Below, piece after piece: positions 1-9,065 of a stretch of 64,000 nucleotides of DNA; the stretch's first letter is position 1; every line of letters starts with the position of its first letter. Both the position numbers and the translations under genes were made by a program. The notes under the pieces are model-generated. The model worked only from the letters and a program-made list of their open reading frames with translations, was not told where the DNA came from and did not search any database. The stretch covers positions 4,686,729 to 4,750,728 of the forward strand of contig NZ_CP197474.1 of the NCBI RefSeq assembly GCF_052180245.1. Reading direction: 5' to 3'. Source of the DNA: Parapusillimonas sp013416435. Its GTDB lineage: Bacteria; Pseudomonadota; Gammaproteobacteria; Burkholderiales; Burkholderiaceae_B.

Positions 1-3000
1 GCCTGTGCGCGGGTCCTCCGTGCCGGCGAACGACGTCAGGCTGTCGGTGACGGGACGCCGGGATAAATCCAGCCGATACGCCACGGTGCGCTGCTCGTCC
101 ATTGTTCCGCTGAAGAGCGCCCCACCGGTGTAGGTTTTGTATTGGAATCCGAGCGGAGTCACGCCGGCATCCAGCTTCAGGCCATCCCGCTCATATCCGA
201 TCGACATGCCGACACCGGTCGCCTTGTTGCTGTCGGGTCCCGCCAGAGCCATGACCTCCGGCCCGCCGCCAAAAGCGGCGCGGGAATAGAGGTCCGATCC
301 CAGCCCGCCCGCGCTGAGGATGACAGGCGTCGCATTGAAGGTGACTTTGCCATCGCCCGCCGGGAACTTGATCTCCAAGGGCACCTGGGTTTCCGTCAGC
401 TTGCCCATGCCGGCATCCCCGGACCTCGTCCGGAACTGCGTGCCGATGGTGGCCGTTGCGCTCCGCTCCTGTTGCAGATCAGCCAACTCTCTTGCGAGCG
501 TAGAGCCCTGGAGCGGAGCGGGACCCGCCATAGGCGCTTGTGCGGCGAACTGCGGCGCGAGATAAGGGTCGGTGACGGGAGCGCCGACCGGGACCATGCC
601 GCCGCCCGACACGTAGCTTGATGCCGGCGGCATGCCGACTGGCATCGCGGCCGTCGGAACCGGCATGGGCGCGTATGCCGGCGCCGCAGCCGGGGGCAGG
701 CTCGCCGCCGGGCCGACGCCGCCGGCGGGAACATAAGCCGGTGCACCGGCCACCAAGGGCGTTGTCGGCACCAAGGTGTTATAGAGCGCCGGCATATCGA
801 GCGCGGATGCGCTTTTCTGTCCCGGCATGCCCACGAAGGGATTCAGGGAACCGCTCGGGCTCCCGCCTGCCGAAGCGAGCATCGCCGGCGCACCTCCTTG
901 CATCCCCTGATATACGACTGCCCGCTCCAGCAACTGTGCCGCCTCTTTGGTTTTTCCCTGGCTGCGGTATATCCGCGCCGCGCCGGCAAGGATCTCCGGT
1001 TGCTGCGGCGCAAGCGAAACGGCAGCCTCCGCCTCTTTCAGGGCGTAGGCGTATTCCTTCGCCTGCTGCCCCGCCAGCGCTGCGTTCAGGTGCAGCTGGG
1101 CATCGCTTTGATTGGAGATCAGCAGCCGTTCGTATAAGTCCAGCGCCTGCCGTCCCTGGCCGGCGGCGGAATACATTCTGGCCAGAGCTTCGGTCGCCTC
1201 GCGATTGGCAGGGTTTCTTTGCAATACCGGTGCAATCGCGTCATATGCCGCCACCAGATCGCCTCGCTCGCGCAGCGCGTCGGCCTGGCGCACCATGAAG
1301 CCGGTGGTCAGCTCGTCCAGCCGATTCCGCTGTTCAGGCGTAAGCGCCTGGCTCTCAAGATACCGGATGAGCCCAGAGGCCTCGACCATCTGGTTGGTCC
1401 TGAGCAGTATGCTGGCGTACAGCAGAGACCCGTCCACATTCTGCGCCTTACCGTCCGCTCGCAGTGGACGCAGCAGCGCAAGGGCGCGCCCCGGATCGCC
1501 GATGTCCGCATAAGCCTCGGCCAGCGCGCCCAACGTTGCGAGGTCGCCCTTGCTATTCGCCTCGACGTGCATCAGTATGCTGGCCGCTTCGGCTCGTCGC
1601 CCTTGGCTTGCCATGCCCACCGCCTGCCGGATGTATAGATGCTGCGACGACCGCTGGTAAAGATCGGCCATGGCCGGCGTGCGCAATTGCTGCGGCACGC
1701 GTGCCAGCGCGTTGTAGGCCGTGGTCCAGTCGCGGTTTTCGACTGCGTGTATGGCCGCCGCGTGCAAGGCCTCGGGGTTATTTGGATCCGACACCAATAT
1801 GCCCTGCATCAGGCCATTCGCCTCCTTCTGGTATCCGCTGCGCTGATACAGCCGCGCAAGCTCCAGCCGAACCCAAGGATTGGAAGGGTCGCTTTGCAGG
1901 GCCTCTTCCAGAGAAGCCTGGGCCGACGCATAGTTGCCCGCGCTCAGTGCCGCCTTCGCCTGGCCTGCCGCATACAGCCCGCGCATGCGGGTCACGCCTC
2001 CGGCCTGCTCCAGCGCGGCAGGCGACATGCCTTGCACGATTTTGCGCGCCTCGTCCGGCTTGTTGCTTTGCGCAAGCACGGTCACCAGCCCGCGCGTGGC
2101 ATCCGGATCGCCGGGATGGCGCCGCAAGGCGTTTCGGTATGCCTTTTCCGCTTGGGCGAGCTTGCCTTCGTCGGCGAGCATGTCCGCAAGCATGGTTTCG
2201 GCCGCTGCCTCTTTGGGCGCGAGCTTTTCCGCCTGAGCCAGCAGCTTGCGCGCACCGGCAAGATCACCCGCGCGCCGGGACGCCGAGGCGCGGTCTATCG
2301 TGTGCCAGTACTCCACCAGATTCCGAGAATTTCGCCATCCCGACGGATTGCCCTTGCTTGCCCGCGCGAGAAGCTCGTTGGCTTGAGCCCAGTTTTTCTG
2401 GCGCATGCGAATGATGCCTAACCCACCCAAGGCCTCGCTGTCGTTGGGATGCTCGGCCAGTACCGCCTGCAACTCCGCTTCGGCCTGCGCGAGCTGGCCG
2501 CCGTCGATCAGCCTCATGGCGGCGTCCGTACGCTGCCGCCATGGGACCACGCTGCGCGGCGCCTTGGCGCTGGCCAGCGCCGTGGACTGTTGGATGCCCC
2601 TGTCCAGCTGTTGCTTGATGGCCGTATCGCCGGGATTTCGCTTCAGATAGTCCTGGAAAAGCGGTTGGACAGCAGGCCCCGGTGGACCAACCCATAGCAG
2701 CGCTTCACGCCAACTTTTTTTTGCGTCGGCTCCAAGTTCGGTATCAGCGGCCAATGCCGACAGCTTGCGTATACCTTCCAGGCGGGTCGGTTCGTTCCGG
2801 GCAAGATGGCGCGCGAGCGCCAAGGCAGTTCGTGCATCGTTCGGCGAGTCTTGCGCCAAGCGGCGCAGACCGGCGATCGCTTCCTGCAAGCCGCCTTCCG
2901 TGTAGCCCAGCGAGGTGTAATATTCGCGCCCGAGCGCCCCCTGCGGCGCAGTTCCCTGCAACACTTCCTTATACTTCCCAACGGCGGAATCCAGCTCGCC

Positions 3001-3375
3001 CGCCGCGGCCTCCTTGCGTGCCTGATCAAGCGCCTGGACCTTGCCATCCGTGTTCAGCATCAGATCCTGCTCCAGCCGGGCGACGATCGCACTGCCGGGA
3101 TGCGCCGCGCGCAGTCTCTGCAGGTAAGCTCTTGCGCTATCCAGGCGCTTGGCGCGGATATCCAGCGTCGCCAGGCCGTACAGGGCTGCCGGATTGTCCG
3201 GACTGATCAGCAGCAGCTTGTTCCACGCCTCGGTGGCGCGCTTCGTGTCGTAGCGTTCCTGCCAGAACTGGCCTTGCTCGATCAAGGTCTTGCTGGCATC
3301 GGCCTGAGCCCAGCCGGCGGAGTGCAAAGCCGCGGCCAACAAGCCCAGAACTATTTGGCTGGAATATCGAGACAT
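1..3375 (-). CDS. bcsC: Cellulose synthase outer-membrane export subunit BcsC (partial, 3' end outside window)
   Basis: BcsC guides nascent cellulose through the periplasm on a TPR superhelix and exports it through an outer-membrane beta-barrel. Seen: the ATG at 3375 is preceded by GGGAG at good spacing; an N-terminal signal peptide (MSRYSSQIVLGLLAAALHSAGWAQA) is followed by long Ala/Leu-rich TPR-like repeats (LYGLATLD, then helical pairs) over most of the protein. The part nearest the window edge reads RRPVTDSLTSFAGT, the family signature of the C-terminal barrel domain. The 1125 codons present have no stop, so the gene is intact as far as seen; comparison with family lengths (about 1150-1350) suggests up to some 200 residues lie outside. 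It overlaps the end of bcsZ by 25 nt, as expected for a co-translated last gene of the operon. Confidence 0.95.
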   Translation of the reverse strand, partial: MSRYSSQIVLGLLAAALHSAGWAQADASKTLIEQGQFWQERYDTKRATEAWNKLLLISPDNPAALYGLATLDIRAKRLDSARAYLQRLRAAHPGSAIVARLEQDLMLNTDGKVQALDQARKEAAAGELDSAVGKYKEVLQGTAPQGALGREYYTSLGYTEGGLQEAIAGLRRLAQDSPNDARTALALARHLARNEPTRLEGIRKLSALAADTELGADAKKSWREALLWVGPPGPAVQPLFQDYLKRNPGDTAIKQQLDRGIQQSTALASAKAPRSVVPWRQRTDAAMRLIDGGQLAQAEAELQAVLAEHPNDSEALGGLGIIRMRQKNWAQANELLARASKGNPSGWRNSRNLVEYWHTIDRASASRRAGDLAGARKLLAQAEKLAPKEAAAETMLADMLADEGKLAQAEKAYRNALRRHPGDPDATRGLVTVLAQSNKPDEARKIVQGMSPAALEQAGGVTRMRGLYAAGQAKAALSAGNYASAQASLEEALQSDPSNPWVRLELARLYQRSGYQKEANGLMQGILVSDPNNPEALHAAAIHAVENRDWTTAYNALARVPQQLRTPAMADLYQRSSQHLYIRQAVGMASQGRRAEAASILMHVEANSKGDLATLGALAEAYADIGDPGRALALLRPLRADGKAQNVDGSLLYASILLRTNQMVEASGLIRYLESQALTPEQRNRLDELTTGFMVRQADALRERGDLVAAYDAIAPVLQRNPANREATEALARMYSAAGQGRQALDLYERLLISNQSDAQLHLNAALAGQQAKEYAYALKEAEAAVSLAPQQPEILAGAARIYRSQGKTKEAAQLLERAVVYQGMQGGAPAMLASAGGSPSGSLNPFVGMPGQKSASALDMPALYNTLVPTTPLVAGAPAYVPAGGVGPAASLPPAAAPAYAPMPVPTAAMPVGMPPASSYVSGGGMVPVGAPVTDPYLAPQFAAQAPMAGPAPLQGSTLARELADLQQERSATATIGTQFRTRSGDAGMGKLTETQVPLEIKFPAGDGKVTFNATPVILSAGGLGSDLYSRAAFGGGPEVMALAGPDSNKATGVGMSIGYERDGLKLDAGVTPLGFQYKTYTGGALFSGTMDEQRTVAYRLDLSRRPVTDSLTSFAGTEDPRTG

Positions 3376-4538
3376 GCCTTCTCCCACGGTAAAGATAAAG
3401 TTCCATCCGGGCGGAAATCGTAATATTGATCCATCCAGCCCATGCCGAAGAGACTCAGTACAAAGTCATAGTAGGGAGGCTGGGTGTCTGTGTTGTTCAG
3501 ACTTGCACGCAGCATGGATTCAGCGCGCTGCTTTTGAAGCTGTGCCAGCGCCGGTTCGCCGGCAGCCTTGAAATATGGAACCAAGGCTGCCGAGAAGCCG
3601 AATGGACCTTCGCCCGCCGCCTGACCCGTCAAAGTATCGACTTTCTCGGGCGGAACGCCCTGATCGCGTGTGAAGGGCTTCATGCCGTCGAGCGAAATCA
3701 TGATCGCACGGAACAAGGGATCGGACATCGGCGTCATCCCCGCCCATAAATAATTGCGGATGGCGTCATAACTACCCGTAGCACCTTTGACCGGATCCGC
3801 CGCAAACGCGCCCCCGCCGGCTTTTTGGATTCGATAGGCCGTCCAGTCGGGTGCGAGGCCGTATGGTGTGATCCGCGCCAACACCTTGGCCGTATTGCCC
3901 GCCAGATCTTTCCATGGCCCCGACGGGTACTCGAGCTCCAGCCGCCGCAATAGGGGAATGGGAAGGTAGCTGGGGTTAAGGCGCCACTCTTTCCCGGGAG
4001 TGACGAAACCTTCTTTGCCTGGCAGAAGCATCCAGCCCAGGCCCGGGATGTCCAAGAGTTCGTGGGTTTCAACCAATCGCAGTAGCGCATGAGCCGAACG
4101 AGTGTAGTCCGGCCGGTTCCAAAGCCGACCTGCCTCGAGCAACGCGTAGGCGAACCATAGGTCGGCATCCGAGGCTGAGTTAGCGTCCAGTACCCGCCAG
4201 GTTTTTTCGTCATCGACGCCCCAAATCCAGGCGGGCAGGCGCTGCGACATGTCGCCGCCCGCCAGATTGTCGACCGCCCAGCGCCAGATCGCGTCGAATG
4301 CCTTTTCATCACCCGCCACCAAGGCAAAGAACATTCCATAGGATTGCCCCTCGGACGAGCTGTGCTGCATCTTGGTGCTGGCATCGAGTACGCGCCCGCT
4401 GTCCTGCACGAAATGCTTCTTGAAAAGTTCCCATAGCGGCCAGTCCGACGTCTTGCAGGACGCCACGGCGGACGCCGGCAGCGGCATGGCCAGCGCCAGT
4501 ACAACGAACCAGATGGAAAAAAGCCTGTTCATGATCAT
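3351..4538 (-). CDS. bcsZ: Periplasmic endo-beta-1,4-glucanase BcsZ (GH8)
   Basis: BcsZ hydrolyses beta-1,4-glucan in the periplasm and is needed for normal cellulose export. Seen: a 395-residue protein with a signal peptide ending around ASAVAS; the GH8 acid in SEGQSYGM (Glu63 from the chosen start); the SASDADLWFAYALLEAGRLW block; and the likely base in SYDAIRNYLW (Asp258). The ATG at 4538 overlaps the bcsB stop as ATGA, which is why it is preferred; an in-frame ATG two codons later (4532) is equally possible and gives the same mature protein. The gene sits between bcsB and bcsC, the usual place for bcsZ. No missing catalytic residue was noticed. Confidence 0.95.
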   Translation of the reverse strand: MIMNRLFSIWFVVLALAMPLPASAVASCKTSDWPLWELFKKHFVQDSGRVLDASTKMQHSSSEGQSYGMFFALVAGDEKAFDAIWRWAVDNLAGGDMSQRLPAWIWGVDDEKTWRVLDANSASDADLWFAYALLEAGRLWNRPDYTRSAHALLRLVETHELLDIPGLGWMLLPGKEGFVTPGKEWRLNPSYLPIPLLRRLELEYPSGPWKDLAGNTAKVLARITPYGLAPDWTAYRIQKAGGGAFAADPVKGATGSYDAIRNYLWAGMTPMSDPLFRAIMISLDGMKPFTRDQGVPPEKVDTLTGQAAGEGPFGFSAALVPYFKAAGEPALAQLQKQRAESMLRASLNNTDTQPPYYDFVLSLFGMGWMDQYYDFRPDGTLSLPWEKACLDIPAK

Positions 4539-6808
4539 TTGCCTTCGACCCGATGCTTGCCTTTCAAGCGACGCCGCAACCAAAGCACAAGCATGACGGC
4601 GACCAGGCTACCCAGAATAGCGGCGACGTTGCGTAGCGGTGGAACCCCGGGCCAGTATTGGGCGATTTTCCATTCAAGACCGCGTAGCAGTCCGAGGCTT
4701 CCTGCTGTGTAGCTGTACTCCGCTACCAGAGGACTGATGCGCTTTTCATGCACCACCACCAAGCTGCCCTGGATCTTCTGTTCGTAACCTTCTCCACCCA
4801 GCAATGCGTCAGCGGCAAACTGCTGCGCCTCGGCGTTTCCTGCCGAGATGAGAACCACGCTGCGCCCTTTTTGCAGGGGAGATTCGAAACCGGCGAATAT
4901 GGCATTGAATCCCGCACTGTCGTAGCGCAGATCCGATTTGATGCGGCGCTCGGCGTCGCGCGGATCCGGAGTCATCCATGCACGCGACTTGTACTGGAGG
5001 TCGGAGTTGTCGAATTTCTTGCTCGCTCCGTCCAGCATGGCAGGCACCCGCTCGCCGAACTGGGCCAACCATGACTGGTTGCCCGACGAAATGATGACCA
5101 AATCCTTATCGGCGAACTGCAGGCCTTCCTTGCCAAAGGCGACGCTGACTGCAGTGGCTGGAAACCCCGTCGACTCGCCAAAACGGCCCATCATGGTCAG
5201 ATAGGTGGCAATATCCTGAAGCGCCGGCCTGGACTGGAATACGACCCCCGTTTCCGATAGATCCGCCAAGCGTGTGAAGGGGAAGCCGCTTTCGCTGAAT
5301 GCAGCCAGGTCGGGCATGGGAAGGAAGTGCGGATAGCCGCGGAGATCGATGGATGACTCAGGGTCGATACGACCCCGGACATTGTCGATCAAGGCATCGC
5401 GGCACTCTCCTTCCTTGATGTAGTCGTACATGAAGCGGTATTGCAGCTCCGAATGCCGCATCAAGCGGTCAAGCGGAACCTCTGCCGGGGCGCGCACGGG
5501 CAATAGCTCGTTGAATGTCGACCTTTCGATCCAGCCTCGCTCCGCAAGCTGGGCGACGGACAGAAGCGGAAAGGACCGCAAAAATCCCTCATTGACGTCG
5601 AACAATAGCGTGGAGTCGACAACGCCGGCCTGAGGGGAATAGCGATAGCGTAAATCCATCGGTACGGGGGGCGCCCGCCAGCCAAAGAGATCCGGCGGCA
5701 GACGTAGCGGAATACGGATTGCATCGGAACCATAGCCGGGCGCTTCGAGCGCCTGCATGGGCACGAGCTCGCCGAACTTCACAGGCCGGTCCGTACGCAG
5801 CCAATTTGGCGCGTCGTACGGCTTGCGGGGCTGCAACTGTTCGAGTTGCGTAATGGTGGCTTCGGAGCCGACGAGCGCATCGAATCCCAAACTCAGTGCA
5901 CGGGCCGCGCGCTTCAGCTCACTGCCATCCCGCCCCATCACAAACAGGATCTTGCCATGCGGATCGCCGGGGTTGGGCATGATCTTGAGCATCGGGCCGG
6001 TGATCTTTTTGAGGGGCGGCAGGCCAATGGTTTCGGTGCTGCCCTCCTTGAGGAATACGACCGCGTTGCCTTTTGCCGGCACGGCTCCATCGAGGTGCAC
6101 GGGGAACCTTGCGCCTCGATATCCTGCCAGGGCTCCAAACCATGAAGCAATGGTGCCTGCGGCTTCCAGCGTCGGCGCATCGGCGCTGGAAAAAACAAAG
6201 GGAAGCTCAAGCCTGCGCCTGTCGCGATGATCAAAAAAGGGCAGAGGCAGAATCGACAGGTCATCGGGCAGCGCAAGCCGGTCCACCTCCATTTCCAGCA
6301 CGCTCTGGTTGCTGATGTTCGCCCACAGACTGGAATGAAGCGGATCTTCGCACTCCAACGTGTAATGTCCGATCAGTTGCAGCCGTAAGCGATTGGTATC
6401 CGTGACGAGGTGGGCCGGCAAGTCGACGATTCGCTGCTGGTATTTGCCGGCATCCGCCCTCGGAACGGGCAACGACGCGGCCACGACATCGTTCAGCAGC
6501 ACGTTGATATGCGAAAGCTCGCTGATCAGTGCGGGCGAGTATGTATAGCCCAGCTTGAGCCGTGCTTGGGTAACGACCTCGTCGGCCCGGACGTCGAAGT
6601 ATGCGCTGGCGCTTCCGTCGACGCCTTTCAATTGAAAAGGGTAGCGCGCCCCCAGCTGCTCCAGGCTGAGCTGATAGTCTGCGCCTCGAGCATGGACGGG
6701 GGTCGCCACCGATTGCTCGCCCCGCGCGACACCCTGCGCCGTCGCGAACGCAGCAAGGGCGGTCATCAACGCCCAGACAGGACGAAAACGCTTCATGCAG
6801 GATTCCAT
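4535..6808 (-). CDS. bcsB: Cellulose synthase periplasmic subunit BcsB, second tandem copy
   Basis: BcsB is the periplasmic, membrane-anchored partner of BcsA. Seen: a 757-residue protein with an N-terminal signal (MKRFRPVWALMTALAAFATA), family blocks such as GHYTLECEDPLHSSLWANI, RKPYDAPNWLRTDRP and DPESSIDLRGYPHFLPMPDL, and a C-terminal membrane helix (VAAILGSLVAVMLVLWL) followed by a basic tail. The open frame extends upstream to a TTG at 6847; the ATG at 6808 is chosen because it follows AGAGA at normal spacing. It starts 25 nt after the stop of another bcsB gene, and the two proteins are clearly related along their whole length but far from identical. Whether both act in one complex or one is specialised cannot be told from sequence. 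Confidence 0.92.
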   Translation of the reverse strand: MESCMKRFRPVWALMTALAAFATAQGVARGEQSVATPVHARGADYQLSLEQLGARYPFQLKGVDGSASAYFDVRADEVVTQARLKLGYTYSPALISELSHINVLLNDVVAASLPVPRADAGKYQQRIVDLPAHLVTDTNRLRLQLIGHYTLECEDPLHSSLWANISNQSVLEMEVDRLALPDDLSILPLPFFDHRDRRRLELPFVFSSADAPTLEAAGTIASWFGALAGYRGARFPVHLDGAVPAKGNAVVFLKEGSTETIGLPPLKKITGPMLKIMPNPGDPHGKILFVMGRDGSELKRAARALSLGFDALVGSEATITQLEQLQPRKPYDAPNWLRTDRPVKFGELVPMQALEAPGYGSDAIRIPLRLPPDLFGWRAPPVPMDLRYRYSPQAGVVDSTLLFDVNEGFLRSFPLLSVAQLAERGWIERSTFNELLPVRAPAEVPLDRLMRHSELQYRFMYDYIKEGECRDALIDNVRGRIDPESSIDLRGYPHFLPMPDLAAFSESGFPFTRLADLSETGVVFQSRPALQDIATYLTMMGRFGESTGFPATAVSVAFGKEGLQFADKDLVIISSGNQSWLAQFGERVPAMLDGASKKFDNSDLQYKSRAWMTPDPRDAERRIKSDLRYDSAGFNAIFAGFESPLQKGRSVVLISAGNAEAQQFAADALLGGEGYEQKIQGSLVVVHEKRISPLVAEYSYTAGSLGLLRGLEWKIAQYWPGVPPLRNVAAILGSLVAVMLVLWLRRRLKGKHRVEGK

Positions 6809-6833
6809 GTGTTGTAGTCTCTTTTGAATAGCT

Positions 6834-9065
6834 TCATCGTCCGTCAACTCGAAGTCGGCGCTCGGCGCGGGACTTCAGCCCCACATAGAACAAGGTTCCC
6901 ACCAGCAGCGCTCCCAGCATATAGATGAAGACCAGTATCAGCGGATGCTGGGCGAAGAACCATTGCATCGAACCGAATGCTCCCAGACTCCCCACGTAAT
7001 AGGTTTTGTCGTCCGACAGCGACTCGAATCGATCGCCGTCCAATATCACGACGCTTCCCTGTATCCTTACCGCCTCGGGGCTGTTCTTCGCCATGAGGCC
7101 AGCCATGCGAATCAGGGCGGCATCTGTCGCGCCACTCATGACGACGACGCTGCGCCCACGCGTAATGGGTGACTCGAATCCCGCCAGCATCGTGGAATTG
7201 AGTCCGACCGACTGCTGAAGCACATGTTTATCAAAGCCCAGTACGTTCGACAGGCGGTCCAATGCGCCGCCCACGGTCCAGAACGCCGTACTCGAGGACG
7301 CCGGCCGAATGGCGGTTTCCGGCAAATGCTCTAGCCACGCGTCCAACATGGGAATTGACCGACCGGTTCCGATGACCAGCACGTCCTTGTCCTTTAGTTC
7401 CTCGGCCTCGCCACGGGTGGTGACCTTGATGCCAACGGCGGGGTAGGCGGTCGACTCGCCTATGTTGGCCATGACATTGAGATACGCGGCCACCTGCGGT
7501 TCGCTGGGTTGGGGTGGCAGCAGTACCACCGACTCGGAGAGATCCGCCATGCGGGAAAACGGAAAGCCCGCGCTGTAGAACGTCCCCAGATCAGGCATGG
7601 CCAAGTGGTGGGTCAATCCGGAAAAATCCAGAGTAGACTCCGGGTCGATGGCACTGCGCCGGGTGTCCACGAGCGTTCCGGTGCATTCGTTCTCGGGAAT
7701 ATGCGGGTAGCGGAACTTGAACTGAAGAGTGGTATCCGGCACCACGGCATACAGTGGAACCTTGAAGTCATCTCGGATGATTCCAGTCGCGCGCGCCCCA
7801 AGCTTCTCCATGACGCCTTTCTCGGGAGCATCGAGTTCATAATGCTTGATCAAGTTTCCATTCAGCGAGACATCCAGGCGGGAATCCGCCGGGACTCGGT
7901 GATTTGCATATCGAAAGATCAGATTCATGGGGACACTGTCCACGCGCCAAGCGGACAGGTCCGGTGGTACTCTCAATCGCATGCGAACGGGCCATGGGTC
8001 CCGTCCAGCCACGGTGAGCGCTTGTGGCGGCAGCAGTTCTCCAAACCGCAGGGGCCGATCCACCGGCACCCAATTGGGTGCGTCATAAGGCTTGCGCGGT
8101 GCCCGGTCGACCTTCCTCAATAAGGCGGACGGTCCCGTCAGCGACTCGCTGCCCAATACCAAGCCGGCCGCGGCGGTCTTTACCTCGTCGCCATTTCTTC
8201 CGGCGATGACCAGCAGTTTTCCGGCAGGGTCTTGCGGATTGCTCACGACGGCGACCGTCGGCCCTTCTATTTTCATCGGCGCCATGCCCGGCGGCACTCT
8301 ATTTGCGCCCAATATCAGCACGGCGTGGCCTTGCTGCGGCAACTGGCCCTGCGCTGAGAATCGAACGCCCCTGTAGTCAGCAAGCGCGCCGAACCATGAA
8401 GCAATCACGCCGGCAGCCTGCAGGCTATCGTCGTCGGTGTCCGGCATGATAAACGGAAGGTCCAGACGGCGCATGTCCCGGCCGTCGAAGAAAGGTGCGG
8501 GCAGCATGGCCAACTCGTCGGGCAGTATCACTGGATCGACGTCCAGCAGCAGACGACTGCCCCGGTCGATGTTGGCCCACAAATCGGGGTGCAGTGGATC
8601 TTCGCAGCCAAGCGTGTAGTGCGAAACGAGCTGGATATCAAGTTGATTGTGGGGACGCAGGAAGGCTACGGGAAGCTCCGTCGTATGCTGCAGCTTGCCT
8701 TCATGCTCCTGCTTTGTCAGGACAACGGTGTCCACCACCTCGCCATTGAGCACCACGTTCAGGTGTGAAAGCGTTTCGAGCAGCGCCGGCGAATAGGAGT
8801 ATGAAAGCTCAAGACGTGCCCGCTTGACCCGTTCGTCGGTCCTCAGGCCGACGTACACCCCCCGCTTCGCCTCCACGCCAAGGAGTTCGATATCCGCCAA
8901 CGAGGCAAGCTGGCTGAACTCGACCGCATAGGACCGCAGCCCCCAAGGTTTGCTGAGTATCGCATCCTGTCCGGACGCTCCGTGACTGGCTGGTACCGCA
9001 CATAACGCGGTTATCCCGGCCAGCAGGATCGCGAGAAGAACTCGCCAACGGCGTCCGGCAGTCAC
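6834..9065 (-). CDS. bcsB: Cellulose synthase periplasmic subunit BcsB, first tandem copy
   Basis: The first of two adjacent bcsB genes and the one directly behind bcsA. Seen: a GTG at 9065 overlaps the bcsA stop as GTGA, giving a 743-residue protein with signal peptide RRWRVLLAILLAGITALCAVPASHGA. Family blocks include SHYTLGCEDPLHPDLWANI, RKPYDAPNWVPVDRP, DPESTLDFSGLTHHLAMPDL and GFPFSRMADLSE. A C-terminal membrane helix (LILVFIYMLGALLVGTLFYVGL) would anchor it beside BcsA. The frame is also open upstream into bcsA, but an earlier start would put the signal peptide far from the N terminus. Position behind bcsA suggests it is the canonical partner. Confidence 0.93.
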   Translation of the reverse strand: MTAGRRWRVLLAILLAGITALCAVPASHGASGQDAILSKPWGLRSYAVEFSQLASLADIELLGVEAKRGVYVGLRTDERVKRARLELSYSYSPALLETLSHLNVVLNGEVVDTVVLTKQEHEGKLQHTTELPVAFLRPHNQLDIQLVSHYTLGCEDPLHPDLWANIDRGSRLLLDVDPVILPDELAMLPAPFFDGRDMRRLDLPFIMPDTDDDSLQAAGVIASWFGALADYRGVRFSAQGQLPQQGHAVLILGANRVPPGMAPMKIEGPTVAVVSNPQDPAGKLLVIAGRNGDEVKTAAAGLVLGSESLTGPSALLRKVDRAPRKPYDAPNWVPVDRPLRFGELLPPQALTVAGRDPWPVRMRLRVPPDLSAWRVDSVPMNLIFRYANHRVPADSRLDVSLNGNLIKHYELDAPEKGVMEKLGARATGIIRDDFKVPLYAVVPDTTLQFKFRYPHIPENECTGTLVDTRRSAIDPESTLDFSGLTHHLAMPDLGTFYSAGFPFSRMADLSESVVLLPPQPSEPQVAAYLNVMANIGESTAYPAVGIKVTTRGEAEELKDKDVLVIGTGRSIPMLDAWLEHLPETAIRPASSSTAFWTVGGALDRLSNVLGFDKHVLQQSVGLNSTMLAGFESPITRGRSVVVMSGATDAALIRMAGLMAKNSPEAVRIQGSVVILDGDRFESLSDDKTYYVGSLGAFGSMQWFFAQHPLILVFIYMLGALLVGTLFYVGLKSRAERRLRVDGR

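Noticed and set aside
1464..2414. Long plus-strand frames opposite bcsC
   Set aside because: The minus strand carries a continuous bcsC frame with TPR repeats and the C-terminal barrel signature; the plus frames are Pro/Arg-rich by-products of GC bias.
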